64,000 bases of DNA from CBFHMJ01 sp965656875 (GTDB taxonomy: Bacteria; Pseudomonadota; Gammaproteobacteria; Enterobacterales; Alteromonadaceae), in assembly GCA_965656875.1 (NCBI GenBank), contig CBFHMJ010000003.1:496001-560000 (forward strand), read 5' to 3'. Position numbers and translations under genes: made by a program. Below are positions 26,473-35,359 of the stretch, one piece after another. The notes beneath the pieces are model-generated. The model did not search any database. It was given only the letters and a program-made list of their open reading frames with translations, and was not told where the DNA came from. Each line of letters starts with the position of its first letter. Position 1 is the first letter of the stretch.

Positions 26473-26649
26473 TCATGCAAAGGAGTTGTATCGAGACTGG
26501 CTGTTCATTGCGACTAAATGATTAAGAGCTGAATAATCAATTAGTTTGTTTCTGTTAAAACCCGGGTCGCCCCCCAGGTTTTTAAAAAATAGCAACCAAC
26601 GCTGTCTGAATATATTGTAGCTAAAGGTTCGCTTTTTAAAATGCGGCAT
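26473..26649 (-). CDS. small hypothetical protein, possibly in the DUF445 transcript
   Basis: A 58-residue frame from an ATG at 26649 (MPHFKKRTFSYNIFRQRWLL); the frame is open upstream to 26718. It is basic and aromatic, with FRQRWLLFFKNLGGDPGFNRNK in the centre. No family is recognised and no strong ribosome site is visible. The only support is position: the stop is followed 7 bp later by a good terminator, and the DUF445 gene ends 122 bp upstream on the same strand. It may be non-coding 3' sequence instead. Confidence 0.3.
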   Translation of the reverse strand: MPHFKKRTFSYNIFRQRWLLFFKNLGGDPGFNRNKLIDYSALNHLVAMNSQSRYNSFA

Positions 26650-26770
26650 ATTGACGCACAATGGTTTGTTTAGATCCGAAAGGCATAAATACTTTGTTGT
26701 GTTAGTTGATATAAGCATGTGTTACAAAGTATTGCTATATGTCAAATGAGTAAATTAGGGCCTGCAGATC

Positions 26771-27979
26771 TTAGCCAGTCATTAAACTCAGTTGTAGCAT
26801 GCCTGCTCCCATTCCCAACAACGCTCCTGTGACGATTAATTTCCATTCATCCTGTTTATATGCGGGTCTTAACACACCTTCAAATTCTTCAGGTGTAAGT
26901 GCCTGCATTTTTTCACGTAAATCTTTTTCTATCTGTAACGCGGAATCAGCATACTTTTGAGAATAGAGTAAGAACTTGTCAGTGTTGTCAAATAATTGCT
27001 GGCACGCCATCTCTTTAAGCTTGTAATAGTTTTCTGTGCCTATGCCGAGCGTGAAATAGGGTTGTGCCAGATTGATATATCGATCGATTGCGTCATTAAC
27101 GTGTAATTCAACCAACTCAAACAATTGGTCTGAGCCACTTCCGCGAACAATGGCATCGGTAATAATTCTCGCATTGAACAGCTTTTCCTGAACCAGTTCG
27201 GCATACACTCTGGCGACTTCATTCTGTCGTCGCAAAAACATGCCTTGAATAGTAACTGGTCCCAGTTTTGTTGGGTGTTTGGGTTCAAAAATAATTTGCA
27301 GTGCAATCCAGTTTGTGGCGTATCCCACGATCAAACCGCCCAGGGGTAAAATCCACCATGCTTGATAGAAGTACCAGAACAGCATGGTTGGTATGCCAAA
27401 CAGAAAACCAAAATAAAAACCGGATCGTTCGATGAACGGAAACTCTTTATCACCTGCTTTCAGGAATATTTCGTTAATGAGTTCCGGGTCATTGGTGAGT
27501 TGTTCGATGATAATTTCTTTTATATCAAGAATTTCAATCACATTTTTTTGAAAGTCATCAACCATATGATTAATGACATTAGGGGTATCCATTTCGATTC
27601 GCTTGATCAGCAAATCTTTTGCCTGAACAGGCAACATAGCCCACAAAGCAGGGGCGGTTTCCTTCATGACATCATTGACGATCTTGCGTAATACCTGATT
27701 CAGTCTGCGATCAATGAGTTCATGTATTTTCTTTGCTTCCAACCGTCCCGCGATTTCTTCAATACTCAGCAATTTACCGAGTACTAACTCAACTTCTATT
27801 TCGGCCATTTTTCGAGCTTTGGATGGAATAAGCCCTTGCCAGCCAAGAAATGGTTTAATGCCGACAAACTTGATGGGGTAAAACATCATTTTTACAGCAA
27901 GGAAATTGGTTGCCCAACCGACAAATGCACTGATTACCGGAATCAGCAGGAGGATGTAATGTTCTTTGATGAAATCCAT
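26771..27979 (-). CDS. DUF445-family membrane protein
   Basis: A 402-residue protein with the duplicated DUF445 signature: VGWATNFLAVKMMFYPIKFVG near the N-terminus and VGYATNWIALQIIFEPKHPTK near the middle, each a membrane segment followed by a polar turn. Long helices lie between them (EIEVELVLGKLLSIEEIAGRL), and there is a hydrophobic C-terminal segment (VTGALLGMGAGMLQLSLM). Function is unknown for the family. It is single on the minus strand between the acyl-CoA reductase and the PepSY reductase, with an unusually weak ribosome site before the ATG. Confidence 0.88.
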   Translation of the reverse strand: MDFIKEHYILLLIPVISAFVGWATNFLAVKMMFYPIKFVGIKPFLGWQGLIPSKARKMAEIEVELVLGKLLSIEEIAGRLEAKKIHELIDRRLNQVLRKIVNDVMKETAPALWAMLPVQAKDLLIKRIEMDTPNVINHMVDDFQKNVIEILDIKEIIIEQLTNDPELINEIFLKAGDKEFPFIERSGFYFGFLFGIPTMLFWYFYQAWWILPLGGLIVGYATNWIALQIIFEPKHPTKLGPVTIQGMFLRRQNEVARVYAELVQEKLFNARIITDAIVRGSGSDQLFELVELHVNDAIDRYINLAQPYFTLGIGTENYYKLKEMACQQLFDNTDKFLLYSQKYADSALQIEKDLREKMQALTPEEFEGVLRPAYKQDEWKLIVTGALLGMGAGMLQLSLMTG

Positions 27980-28166
27980 AGGGGAGTCGTCGGTCCTGTC
28001 AGGATATTAACAATAGCGATGTGCCGAAAGTAAACGTAGATATTTGAAGAGTCAATCTAATTTTCAGACATTTCACAGTAATAGCAATGATTTAAAACGT
28101 GTTGCCAGACGAACATCTGGCAACACGTTATTCGACGGGAATGCATCAAACCCGCGATATGAATCA

Positions 28167-30152
28167 CTATAAATGAATGCCTCGCATCACCTGAGAAATA
28201 GCAATTTGCTCAGAGGTCATGGCTTCTTTACGTAATGCATCCTTATCACCTTTCGCAGCAGAAGAGTCTTTAAACATTCTGAAGGTAAAGTTGAACAGGA
28301 TTTCAGTTGCTTTCGGGAAGAGTGCATACACAACATTAATGAAAATACCGAGACGAGTGGCGACACGTTTTGGACGTGTGACCATCGAGGTTGTAATCAT
28401 TTTTGCTGCTTCTTCCGGTGTCAGCGTTGGAAAATAGTCGTAGATCTTGGTAGGTGCGATCATCGGCGTTTTCACCAGAGGCATATTAATCGTGGTGAAT
28501 TTAATGCCGGTATCCGAATATTCCGCCGCTGCACAACGGGTAAAGGCTTCCAGTGCTGATTTCGAGGCAACATAAGCCGAAAATCGAGGTGCGTTAGTTA
28601 ATACACCAATGGATGAAATATTGATGATTTGACCAAAACGACGTTTCGACATGTGTGGCAGGAACCCGAAGATAAGTTTGAGCGCACCAAAATAATTAAG
28701 TTGCATACAGCGCTCATAATCATGGAAACGATCCATAGAGTTTTCAATCGAACGACGAATAGAGCGACCTGCGTTGTTCACCAGAATATCGACATGTCCG
28801 TGATCAGCCAGTACTTGTTCAACGAGTTGCTGTGAGCTTTCGTTATCTGCAATATCGGCCTGATAGGTAAAACAATTACCGCCGAATTCTTCGACCAGTT
28901 GTTTTGCTTCTAACAATCCATCTTCTTTACGAGCGACCAGAATCAGGTTGCATTCGGTTTTAGCCAGACGCAGGACGGTAGCCAGACCAATACCGGATGT
29001 CGCACCTGTTACAAGGATATTTTTGCCTTTGACAGAACCACTGAGTGAGCGGTCAATAAACAATTCCGGGTCCAGGTTGCGTTCCCAGAAATCCCAAACT
29101 GGTCGTGAGTAATTTTTCAGATTTGGACACTTGATGTTGGTGCCTTCAAGCGCTGCTACTGTCTCCCGATTGTCGAACATGGTGGGGTAGTTAATCATCG
29201 ACAGAACGGCTTCAGGGATCTGTAAATCTTTTAAAATCGCGCCTTTGATGCGTTTAATTGGTGGCAGTGATGCCAACATCTGACGGATATAACCTGGAAT
29301 AAAACCAAACATTTTGGCGTTAAAACGCAGCGCCATTTTCGGTGCGTGTCCAGCTTCCGCGAAGATATTCAGTACTTCACCAATCAGGTATGGCTTGTTG
29401 TCAGTCAGGTGGAAGCATTTACCATCGAGACCTTCTTTATGACTAATGTGATGAAGTGCGTTGACCACGTAATCAACGGGCACAATATTCAATGGTCCGC
29501 CTTCCAGACCTATAGTCGGTGCCCAGGATGGAAGTGCTTTACGGAACTTTTGAATCATTTTGAAGAAGTAGTACGGGCCATCAATCTTATCGATTTCACC
29601 AGTGATTGAGTGACCAACAACAATACCAGGACGGTATATGCGGTAAGGAATGCTACATTGATTGCGAACCAGCGCTTCGGAATCATGTTTAGTGCGGAAG
29701 TAAGGATTATCTAATCCAGTCGCTTCTTCAAACATGTCTTCACGGAAAATACCTTCGTACATACCAGCCGCTGCAATCGAGCTGATCATGTGGAAACAGC
29801 CCGCACTGATTGCTTCGGCTAATGCCAGCGCATTGCTGGTACCGATAGTGTTTGCTTGATGTTGTGATTCTGCAGATGCTGATAAATCGTAAATTGCTGC
29901 CAGATGATAAAAGTGCTTAATGTTGCCTTTTAACATCGCTTGATCATCTTGAGACAATCCAAGGTAAGGCTGAGTGATATCACCCTTAACAGCAATTAAT
30001 CGTTCATTATTCCTCTGCGCTTGTTTGAATTGGTTGAATTTTTCCAGAGATTGCTCTCGGACTAAAACGTAGATGTTTTGTTCTTCTGAAAGGAGCTTTT
30101 TAATTAAAAACTTGCCAATAAAGCCAGTTCCGCCAGTAAGAAAATATGCCAT
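28167..30152 (-). CDS. two-domain fatty acyl-CoA reductase (alcohol-forming)
   Basis: A 661-residue fusion of two Rossmann reductases, the same layout as the Marinobacter alcohol-forming acyl-CoA reductase (Maqu_2507 type). N-terminal domain: MAYFLTGGTGFIGKFLIKKL with the NADPH loop, and YFRTK supplying the YxxxK pair. C-terminal SDR domain from about residue 375: NILVTGATSGIGLATVLRL and the active site SAYVASKSALEAF. The first domain would reduce acyl-CoA to aldehyde and the second aldehyde to alcohol, or the reverse. The ATG at 30152 is preferred because AAAGGAAAAGCG precedes it. Alcohols made here could feed the WS/DGAT enzyme 6 kb away. Confidence 0.9.
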   Translation of the reverse strand: MAYFLTGGTGFIGKFLIKKLLSEEQNIYVLVREQSLEKFNQFKQAQRNNERLIAVKGDITQPYLGLSQDDQAMLKGNIKHFYHLAAIYDLSASAESQHQANTIGTSNALALAEAISAGCFHMISSIAAAGMYEGIFREDMFEEATGLDNPYFRTKHDSEALVRNQCSIPYRIYRPGIVVGHSITGEIDKIDGPYYFFKMIQKFRKALPSWAPTIGLEGGPLNIVPVDYVVNALHHISHKEGLDGKCFHLTDNKPYLIGEVLNIFAEAGHAPKMALRFNAKMFGFIPGYIRQMLASLPPIKRIKGAILKDLQIPEAVLSMINYPTMFDNRETVAALEGTNIKCPNLKNYSRPVWDFWERNLDPELFIDRSLSGSVKGKNILVTGATSGIGLATVLRLAKTECNLILVARKEDGLLEAKQLVEEFGGNCFTYQADIADNESSQQLVEQVLADHGHVDILVNNAGRSIRRSIENSMDRFHDYERCMQLNYFGALKLIFGFLPHMSKRRFGQIINISSIGVLTNAPRFSAYVASKSALEAFTRCAAAEYSDTGIKFTTINMPLVKTPMIAPTKIYDYFPTLTPEEAAKMITTSMVTRPKRVATRLGIFINVVYALFPKATEILFNFTFRMFKDSSAAKGDKDALRKEAMTSEQIAISQVMRGIHL

Positions 30153-30173
30153 TCGCTTTTCCTTTGGGATCAA

Positions 30174-30611
30174 TTCTCAGTTAGCCAGAGGTTTTCTAAC
30201 CGTATAAACAGTATGTATGCCACCATTCAAATGGTTGTTGTTTTGAATGTTGCGATTGTTTCTTCTTGTTGATCACTAATCGCTCTGTCGGGTTGATTTA
30301 ATTAAACTACAGCACAGAAAACCAACTCAGTACTTCATCACAAATGCGTTCAGGACCAATCAGTTAGCATCGAATATAATTTCGACGTCTGAATGATTTT
30401 CCGCTTGTTATCATAAATAGCAACTATTTTTTTACTGATTTATTCCCTTTCATTGTCATAAGCAGTGATTCTTTGAACAATCTCAAAAAATTTTTGGTTT
30501 TAGTATGAGGTTTCTAAATCCATTTCTTATTATTGCTCCCACATTGAGGAAAGGCTGGTGCAGCGCCCAGGTTTTCACCAGAAAAATTACCGAATTGTTG
30601 AGGAATGAATT
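30174..30611. other. 438-bp intergenic region between acyl-CoA reductase and phasin genes
   Basis: A divergent gap that must hold both promoters. It is A+T-rich with several T-runs and a short AAAAAATTTTT palindrome near 30485, but no clear promoter pair, operator or small RNA gene was recognised. Confidence 0.4.
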
Positions 30612-30962
30612 ATGTCTAAATTAGATACGATCAAACAAAAGTTAGATGTTGCAGAAGATCTGGCTCGTCAAATCTGGTTAGCTGGTCTGGGTGCTTATGG
30701 TAAAAGCATTGATGAGGTTCAGGGCCGTTATGAAAAACTGAATACTCAGGCATCAGAAACGTTCAACGAATTAGTTGAAAAAGGTAAAGGCATTGAGTCT
30801 TCAACCAAAGACAAAATTGTAGAGAAAACAGCAGTAGACCAACGTGTTGCTGATGTTCGTAAAAAGCTTGGTTTAGACAGCAGCGAAACAGACAAGAAGA
30901 TTGAAGAATTGTCTGCCAAAGTAGACGCACTGACAGAAGCAGTTGCTAAACTAGCTAAGTAA
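30612..30962 (+). CDS. phasin-family (polyhydroxyalkanoate granule-associated) protein
   Basis: A 116-residue, helical, charged protein. The N-terminal half carries the phasin signature DLARQIWLAGLGAYGKSIDEV, which covers the surface of storage granules; the C-terminal half is a coiled coil rich in Lys, Glu and Ala (IEELSAKVDALTEAVAKLAK). GAGGAATGAATT precedes the ATG. No PHA synthase is in the window. Its place beside the acyl-CoA reductase suggests a link to storage lipid, but phasins are also met away from their synthases. Two downstream hairpins follow. Confidence 0.85.
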   Translation: MSKLDTIKQKLDVAEDLARQIWLAGLGAYGKSIDEVQGRYEKLNTQASETFNELVEKGKGIESSTKDKIVEKTAVDQRVADVRKKLGLDSSETDKKIEELSAKVDALTEAVAKLAK

Positions 30963-30974
30963 TTGATTTATCTC

Positions 30975-31024
30975 CCTGATACAGAATGGTTATCTGGCAA
31001 TGGATACCGTTCTGGGTTATCAGG
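30975..31024. repeat. imperfect 50-bp hairpin after the phasin gene
   Basis: CCTGATA..CAGAATGGT pairs with ACCGTTCTG..TATCAGG with a 2-3 nt bulge. It has no T-tail, so it is more likely an mRNA 3' stabiliser than a terminator. Confidence 0.45.
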
Positions 31025-31072
31025 ATTATCTGACGATTTATTCTGGTTAGAATTGGTCAGTTCAGATGCTTC

Positions 31073-31101
31073 GCCGGTCAGGTCTTCTGACCGGCTTTTT
31101 T
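31073..31101 (+). terminator. rho-independent terminator of the phasin gene
   Basis: GCCGGTCAG and CTGACCGGC pair perfectly around a 5-nt loop and are followed by six T. Confidence 0.92.
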
Positions 31102-31105
31102 ATTT

Positions 31106-31468
31106 CTAGACCTTCAAACGTTCAGTGTATGGAGGCCAGCCAAGTGGCTTACCCGCCAGTAAGTGAACGTGGATGTGATAAACCGTTTGCCCGCCATCGT
31201 TATTACAGTTAATGACCGTCCGATATCCATCTTCTGCGAAGCCTTGTTCTTTAGCAATTTTGCCTGCCACTAAAAATAAATGCCCCACCAGTGCAGAATT
31301 CTCTTCTGTGATGTCATTCGTTGTTGCAATAGGTTGCTTAGGAATAATCAGATAGTGAACCGGGGCCTGGGGATTGATGTCTTTAAATGCCAGGGCTTGA
31401 TCGTCTTCATAAACGATATCAGCCGGAATTTCGCGATTAATAATTTTTGTAAAAATTGTCTCAGACAT
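31106..31468 (-). CDS. hinT: HIT-family nucleotide hydrolase/transferase (HinT)
   Basis: A 120-residue HIT protein. The histidine triad is HIHVHLLAG near residues 98-106, and the N-terminal IFTKIINREIPADIVYEDD and FKDINPQAPVHYLIIPKQ are the usual HinT strands. HinT cleaves aminoacyl-AMP and other purine phosphoramidates. It lies 45 bp after pepE on the same strand and could be the last gene of that transcript. Confidence 0.93.
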   Translation of the reverse strand: MSETIFTKIINREIPADIVYEDDQALAFKDINPQAPVHYLIIPKQPIATTNDITEENSALVGHLFLVAGKIAKEQGFAEDGYRTVINCNNDGGQTVYHIHVHLLAGKPLGWPPYTERLKV

Positions 31469-31513
31469 AATGCTGCTTCCAGATTAAGACGTATGTGAAA
31501 ATAATGTTTGAAT

Positions 31514-32218
31514 TTATAACAAATAACTTAAATCTGCACCCTGTGGCAACTCAGATTTTTCTCCACCACGGAATAAAAAGCCGTTTTTATTGCCAATCAA
31601 CTGTAATGTATCGCCATTAAGACTTAGCGCAGTACCTTCCTGAATACCGATCACGGCACATTCACTGTCTAAAACCATAAACTCTTCCAATCGCATTTGG
31701 CGAGTTTCGCCATGAAACCCTGGTGGCTGATAATCCGTGTAATGAGGATTCAACTGGCAGGGAATAAACTGCAAGGCATCGAATGATGGCGGCTGAATAA
31801 TGGGCATATCATTGGTCGTGCGAATGGTTAAACCAGCAATATTGGAACCTGCGCTCCAGCCTGTATACAAGGCACCGTTTGCGACCGCAGTTTTTAGCGG
31901 TTCCAGTAATCCTTGTTGATACAACTGATAAAGTAGATGGAAGGTATTTCCACCGCCAACAGCAATGCTTTTTGCTTGTTGGATGGCGGCAACCGGGTCT
32001 TCTGTCTGGTGAATACCAATAACATTCAGATTCAATGGTTTCAAGGCATCAGCAACCATTGTTGTGTAGTCGTCATAACTGACAGAAACACCCGCAAAGG
32101 GGATGAATAACAGCGTATCGGCATCAGAGTCTTTGTGATGTTCGCGTATCATGGGTAACGCATGTTCAAGATAACCGGTGTTATCAGCTTTGGAACTACT
32201 TAGCAGAAGTGCTTTCAT
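31514..32218 (-). CDS. pepE: peptidase E (alpha-aspartyl dipeptidase, S51)
   Basis: A 234-residue serine peptidase of family S51, which cleaves Asp-X dipeptides. The nucleophile lies in YTGWSAGSNIAG (about residues 114-125), and IAVGGGNTFHLLYQL supplies the oxyanion loop. The class I glutamine-amidotransferase-like fold fits the length. Its start lies 23 bp inside the end of the transglutaminase gene, so the two are translationally coupled. Confidence 0.92.
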   Translation of the reverse strand: MKALLLSSSKADNTGYLEHALPMIREHHKDSDADTLLFIPFAGVSVSYDDYTTMVADALKPLNLNVIGIHQTEDPVAAIQQAKSIAVGGGNTFHLLYQLYQQGLLEPLKTAVANGALYTGWSAGSNIAGLTIRTTNDMPIIQPPSFDALQFIPCQLNPHYTDYQPPGFHGETRQMRLEEFMVLDSECAVIGIQEGTALSLNGDTLQLIGNKNGFLFRGGEKSELPQGADLSYLL

Positions 32219-34358
32219 GTTTTTTCTCTTCTTTCAAATACTGGTTAACAGCCCGGGTTAACTGTCTGACTTGTTTACTCAAAGGTATAGATGCCTGAGA
32301 TGTACTGGCGGGCTGATATAGCTGTTCAATAAATGCTTGTCTGATAGCAGCTATTTGAGTTTTAAGCGTCGATTGTAACGCGTAAATTGTTGATTGAAAG
32401 CCGTTTGTTTCAGATTGCAATGGCGTGGTTACTCGTTGTTCGATATCGGCTAACAAGCTAACAGGAGGCAATTCATTTCGTGTTGAAAACAATGATGCAT
32501 GGAGTTGTTGTAATTGTCGAAATGCTTGTTTCTCGTCACTTTGCCTGTTCAAACCTGTATATTTTCGCCATAAATGCAGCAGATAGCTGAATAACAGCAA
32601 CGTAGCTGCAACCAACAACGTCGACATGACGAGAGAATAGCTATTATTTTTCAGGTAGTTCATGAGTTGACGTCGGTCAGAGCGGTCAAAACGAACAACC
32701 CAGGATGACCAGTAATAGTCCATATTTTCCAGTGATGTTCTCAGCCAGTTGGCTAGTGCAACATCCCGGTATTTAACCAGGCTAAATGTTTGTTCCTCAA
32801 GAAACGTTTCTTCATCAACGGCGCCCTGAAGACCATACAATAATCTGTCTGGCGCAACGACAGCCGTCGGATCGACTCTGACCCAACCTTCGCCTTGCAA
32901 CCAAACTTCACTCCAGGCATGTGCATCATATTGTCGTACACTCAGATATTGATTGTTTTCCGAATATTCACCGCCCAGATAACCCGAAACTACGCGAGCA
33001 GGCAGACCCACAGATCGCATCATAAACGTGAAAGCGGATGCGTAGTGAGAGCAGAAACCTTGCTTAGAGGAATTAATAAACTGATCGACCTGATTGATGC
33101 TGGTGAGTAGAGGTGGCTTAAGCGTATAGGTGAAGCCTTTAGTTTTAAACCAGTTCAACAGGCGTTGAATAAATGCTTTATCTGACGTCGATGTTTGACG
33201 AAGTTGCTGCGCTAATTGTCGTGCTTCCGGGTTAATGTCAGCGGGGACTTTCAGATTTAACAGGAGTTCTTGCGGCGATGGAGGTAATACCCTGGTTAGC
33301 TCCGGCACAGAAGTGATGGAGTACTGAAATTTTTGTGTGACAGGTGTCGTTTTTTCTATTCGGCGATCTCGTTTATAGAGGATCTGACTGGAGTGCTTTA
33401 CCGGTGTGTCGAGCGTATGTAGCCAACTGCTGTGAGAGGGTTCAACAACAATTGAATAGCTTAATGAAGTGAGCGCCGGGTAGTTATTAAATAATTCATT
33501 GTTGCTCAGGATACTGGATTTATTGAGTCTGGTTTTTCGGTAGGGATGTGTCGTCCAGCTCATACCATCGTATTGTTCATGCGTTAAGGTACGCCAGTAC
33601 AATTGAGACTTGTCTGGCCGTGTATCTTCAAATGTTACCCGAAACGCTAATTCCGCACTTTGTGCCAGATTAGCTATTTGCCCCGGGCTGACATGTTCAG
33701 ATAAACCCGTGTGTGCGGAGTTTCGATCGGGCATTTTCCACAATGGCCCAAGCCGTGGAACGAAAATAAATAACAACACCATAATAGGAAAGCTGATAGC
33801 AACCATACTTGCATAGCGTTTAAGTCGGGCCTTAAAGGAAAAAGAAGGTGTATATGCGACGAAAACTGCCAGGGTATTCAAGAGCAAACTGGTAAATAAC
33901 CAGCCAGAAATGGCGAGGGTCTGTACGTAGATAAAACAGGCTGCAATGGCAAAAAAGTTGATCAATGCCAGTCGGGTAACTTCACCAACGCGCTGGATGC
34001 TAAGTAGCTTAAACCCGGCTGTCATGATAAGTAGATTTACCATCGCTCTGAGCATTGAACTCGATGGAATTTGCAGGATAACAAAAGCAGATACCATGAT
34101 AGCGAGCAAGTTGACGCGTAAGCGGGTCGGTGGTGTTGCACTGTCGTAACTAATCAGCACTCGCCAGCCGTAAAGTGCCAGTGCCAGTGGTGCCAGCCAG
34201 ATATACAATTCACCTTTCAGCGGCAGCAATAACATGGCCTGGCTAAGGGTAAACATCAATACGATTTTTGCACTTACGTGTTCTGTTAAACCACTTATTT
34301 TATGATTAACCGGTTTTTTTATGTTGTTCAATCGAAAGAGCCTGGTCAGTGCAATCAT
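32196..34358 (-). CDS. TgpA-type membrane transglutaminase-like protein
   Basis: A 720-residue protein. Residues 30-200 hold about six membrane segments (DUF3488-type), the middle is periplasmic, and residues about 430-510 are a transglutaminase-like protease fold with the triad in GFCSHYASAFTFMMRSVG (Cys), QYDAHAWSEVW (His) and VRVDPTAVV (Asp). A further membrane span (YSLVMSTLLVAATLLLFSYLL) precedes a cytoplasmic C-terminal region. TgpA is essential in Pseudomonas aeruginosa, though its substrate is unclear. It overlaps the DUF58 gene by 4 bp and forms the familiar moxR-DUF58-tgpA cassette. Confidence 0.92.
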   Translation of the reverse strand: MIALTRLFRLNNIKKPVNHKISGLTEHVSAKIVLMFTLSQAMLLLPLKGELYIWLAPLALALYGWRVLISYDSATPPTRLRVNLLAIMVSAFVILQIPSSSMLRAMVNLLIMTAGFKLLSIQRVGEVTRLALINFFAIAACFIYVQTLAISGWLFTSLLLNTLAVFVAYTPSFSFKARLKRYASMVAISFPIMVLLFIFVPRLGPLWKMPDRNSAHTGLSEHVSPGQIANLAQSAELAFRVTFEDTRPDKSQLYWRTLTHEQYDGMSWTTHPYRKTRLNKSSILSNNELFNNYPALTSLSYSIVVEPSHSSWLHTLDTPVKHSSQILYKRDRRIEKTTPVTQKFQYSITSVPELTRVLPPSPQELLLNLKVPADINPEARQLAQQLRQTSTSDKAFIQRLLNWFKTKGFTYTLKPPLLTSINQVDQFINSSKQGFCSHYASAFTFMMRSVGLPARVVSGYLGGEYSENNQYLSVRQYDAHAWSEVWLQGEGWVRVDPTAVVAPDRLLYGLQGAVDEETFLEEQTFSLVKYRDVALANWLRTSLENMDYYWSSWVVRFDRSDRRQLMNYLKNNSYSLVMSTLLVAATLLLFSYLLHLWRKYTGLNRQSDEKQAFRQLQQLHASLFSTRNELPPVSLLADIEQRVTTPLQSETNGFQSTIYALQSTLKTQIAAIRQAFIEQLYQPASTSQASIPLSKQVRQLTRAVNQYLKEEKKHESTSAK

Positions 34359-35356
34359 AGACTCTCCTTTTTATAGACAGGCTTTTTAAACCGGGCAAGT
34401 GCGTTCAGGCAGGCGTGCTGATGAGCCAGGGAGTTATCTGCCGGAATGACCTGGTTGGGTAATATCAAACCATACCTGGTACTTTGTTGTGCCAGATTGA
34501 CGATAGCTGTTGCTAAATGGCTTAGTTTTTCTTCCAGATCACGGCCTTCTGCATGCGCATAATTGAGCCAGATTTTTGCATCATCACTTTCAAAGGTTTT
34601 ACTGACCAGACTCCCTTGACCCTTAGCCACATGTTTCCAGGCAATCTGGTTTAAAGAATCACCTGATTTAAATTCCCGGATGCCATCAAAATCTTCTGGT
34701 TGTTCGTTGGTCTGACGATGTTGAGCGGATGCAACCGGTAATTGTTTCATTTGCGTTTGAGGCAGTAAGCGCGGCCAGGCAATGACCTCTACGGCCAGAT
34801 CCAGTCGACTCCAGCTTTTTATTAATCCAAGCGGGTACTGGGTTTGAATCAGCAAGCGGGGAGGATAATGAACGCCACGATCATCAATGTTATAAGGGAC
34901 GTTTACGGTGATGACATCCTCGGTATTCACGGTGATGACTTCATTATTGGCAAACTGGAGATTAAGTTGATGAATTGCTCGACCATTACCGGAAATTTGT
35001 AGTGGGATCATCGCTGTGTTTCCGGCATAAACTGGATTGACCGTCAGGCGTTTTATCGTCAGCCCGTGAAGGTTAAAGAAGCAAAAAAACACCGAGGTTA
35101 TTAACAAAGCCATCAGAAACCAGGTAAGTAGTAATATCAGGTTATTCTGATAATTTGTGCCCAGGACAAACAATACGCCACACAATGACAACCAGCTTAA
35201 CCCCTGACGATTAGGCAGTATAAAAATATTCTTCTGAGTCAGATTGATCTGATCGTTGCCGGGAATGCGTTTCGCTAACCAGCGATCAACCAGTCGATTA
35301 ATCCAGTTTCTGAAGCGACGAACTAACCCCGGTGGTGAATGATTAATGGCTTTCAT
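34355..35356 (-). CDS. DUF58 protein of the MoxR cassette
   Basis: A 333-residue protein with two membrane segments near residues 55-95 (GLSWLSLCGVLFVLGTNY, LILLLTWFLMALLITSVFFCF) and a cytoplasmic DUF58 core marked by DGIREFKSGDSLNQIAWKHVAKG. DUF58 proteins work with MoxR AAA+ ATPases and resemble von Willebrand factor A domains. It starts 3 bp after the moxR stop and its end overlaps tgpA, so all three are co-expressed. Exact role unknown. Confidence 0.9.
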   Translation of the reverse strand: MKAINHSPPGLVRRFRNWINRLVDRWLAKRIPGNDQINLTQKNIFILPNRQGLSWLSLCGVLFVLGTNYQNNLILLLTWFLMALLITSVFFCFFNLHGLTIKRLTVNPVYAGNTAMIPLQISGNGRAIHQLNLQFANNEVITVNTEDVITVNVPYNIDDRGVHYPPRLLIQTQYPLGLIKSWSRLDLAVEVIAWPRLLPQTQMKQLPVASAQHRQTNEQPEDFDGIREFKSGDSLNQIAWKHVAKGQGSLVSKTFESDDAKIWLNYAHAEGRDLEEKLSHLATAIVNLAQQSTRYGLILPNQVIPADNSLAHQHACLNALARFKKPVYKKESL

Positions 35357-35359
35357 CCT

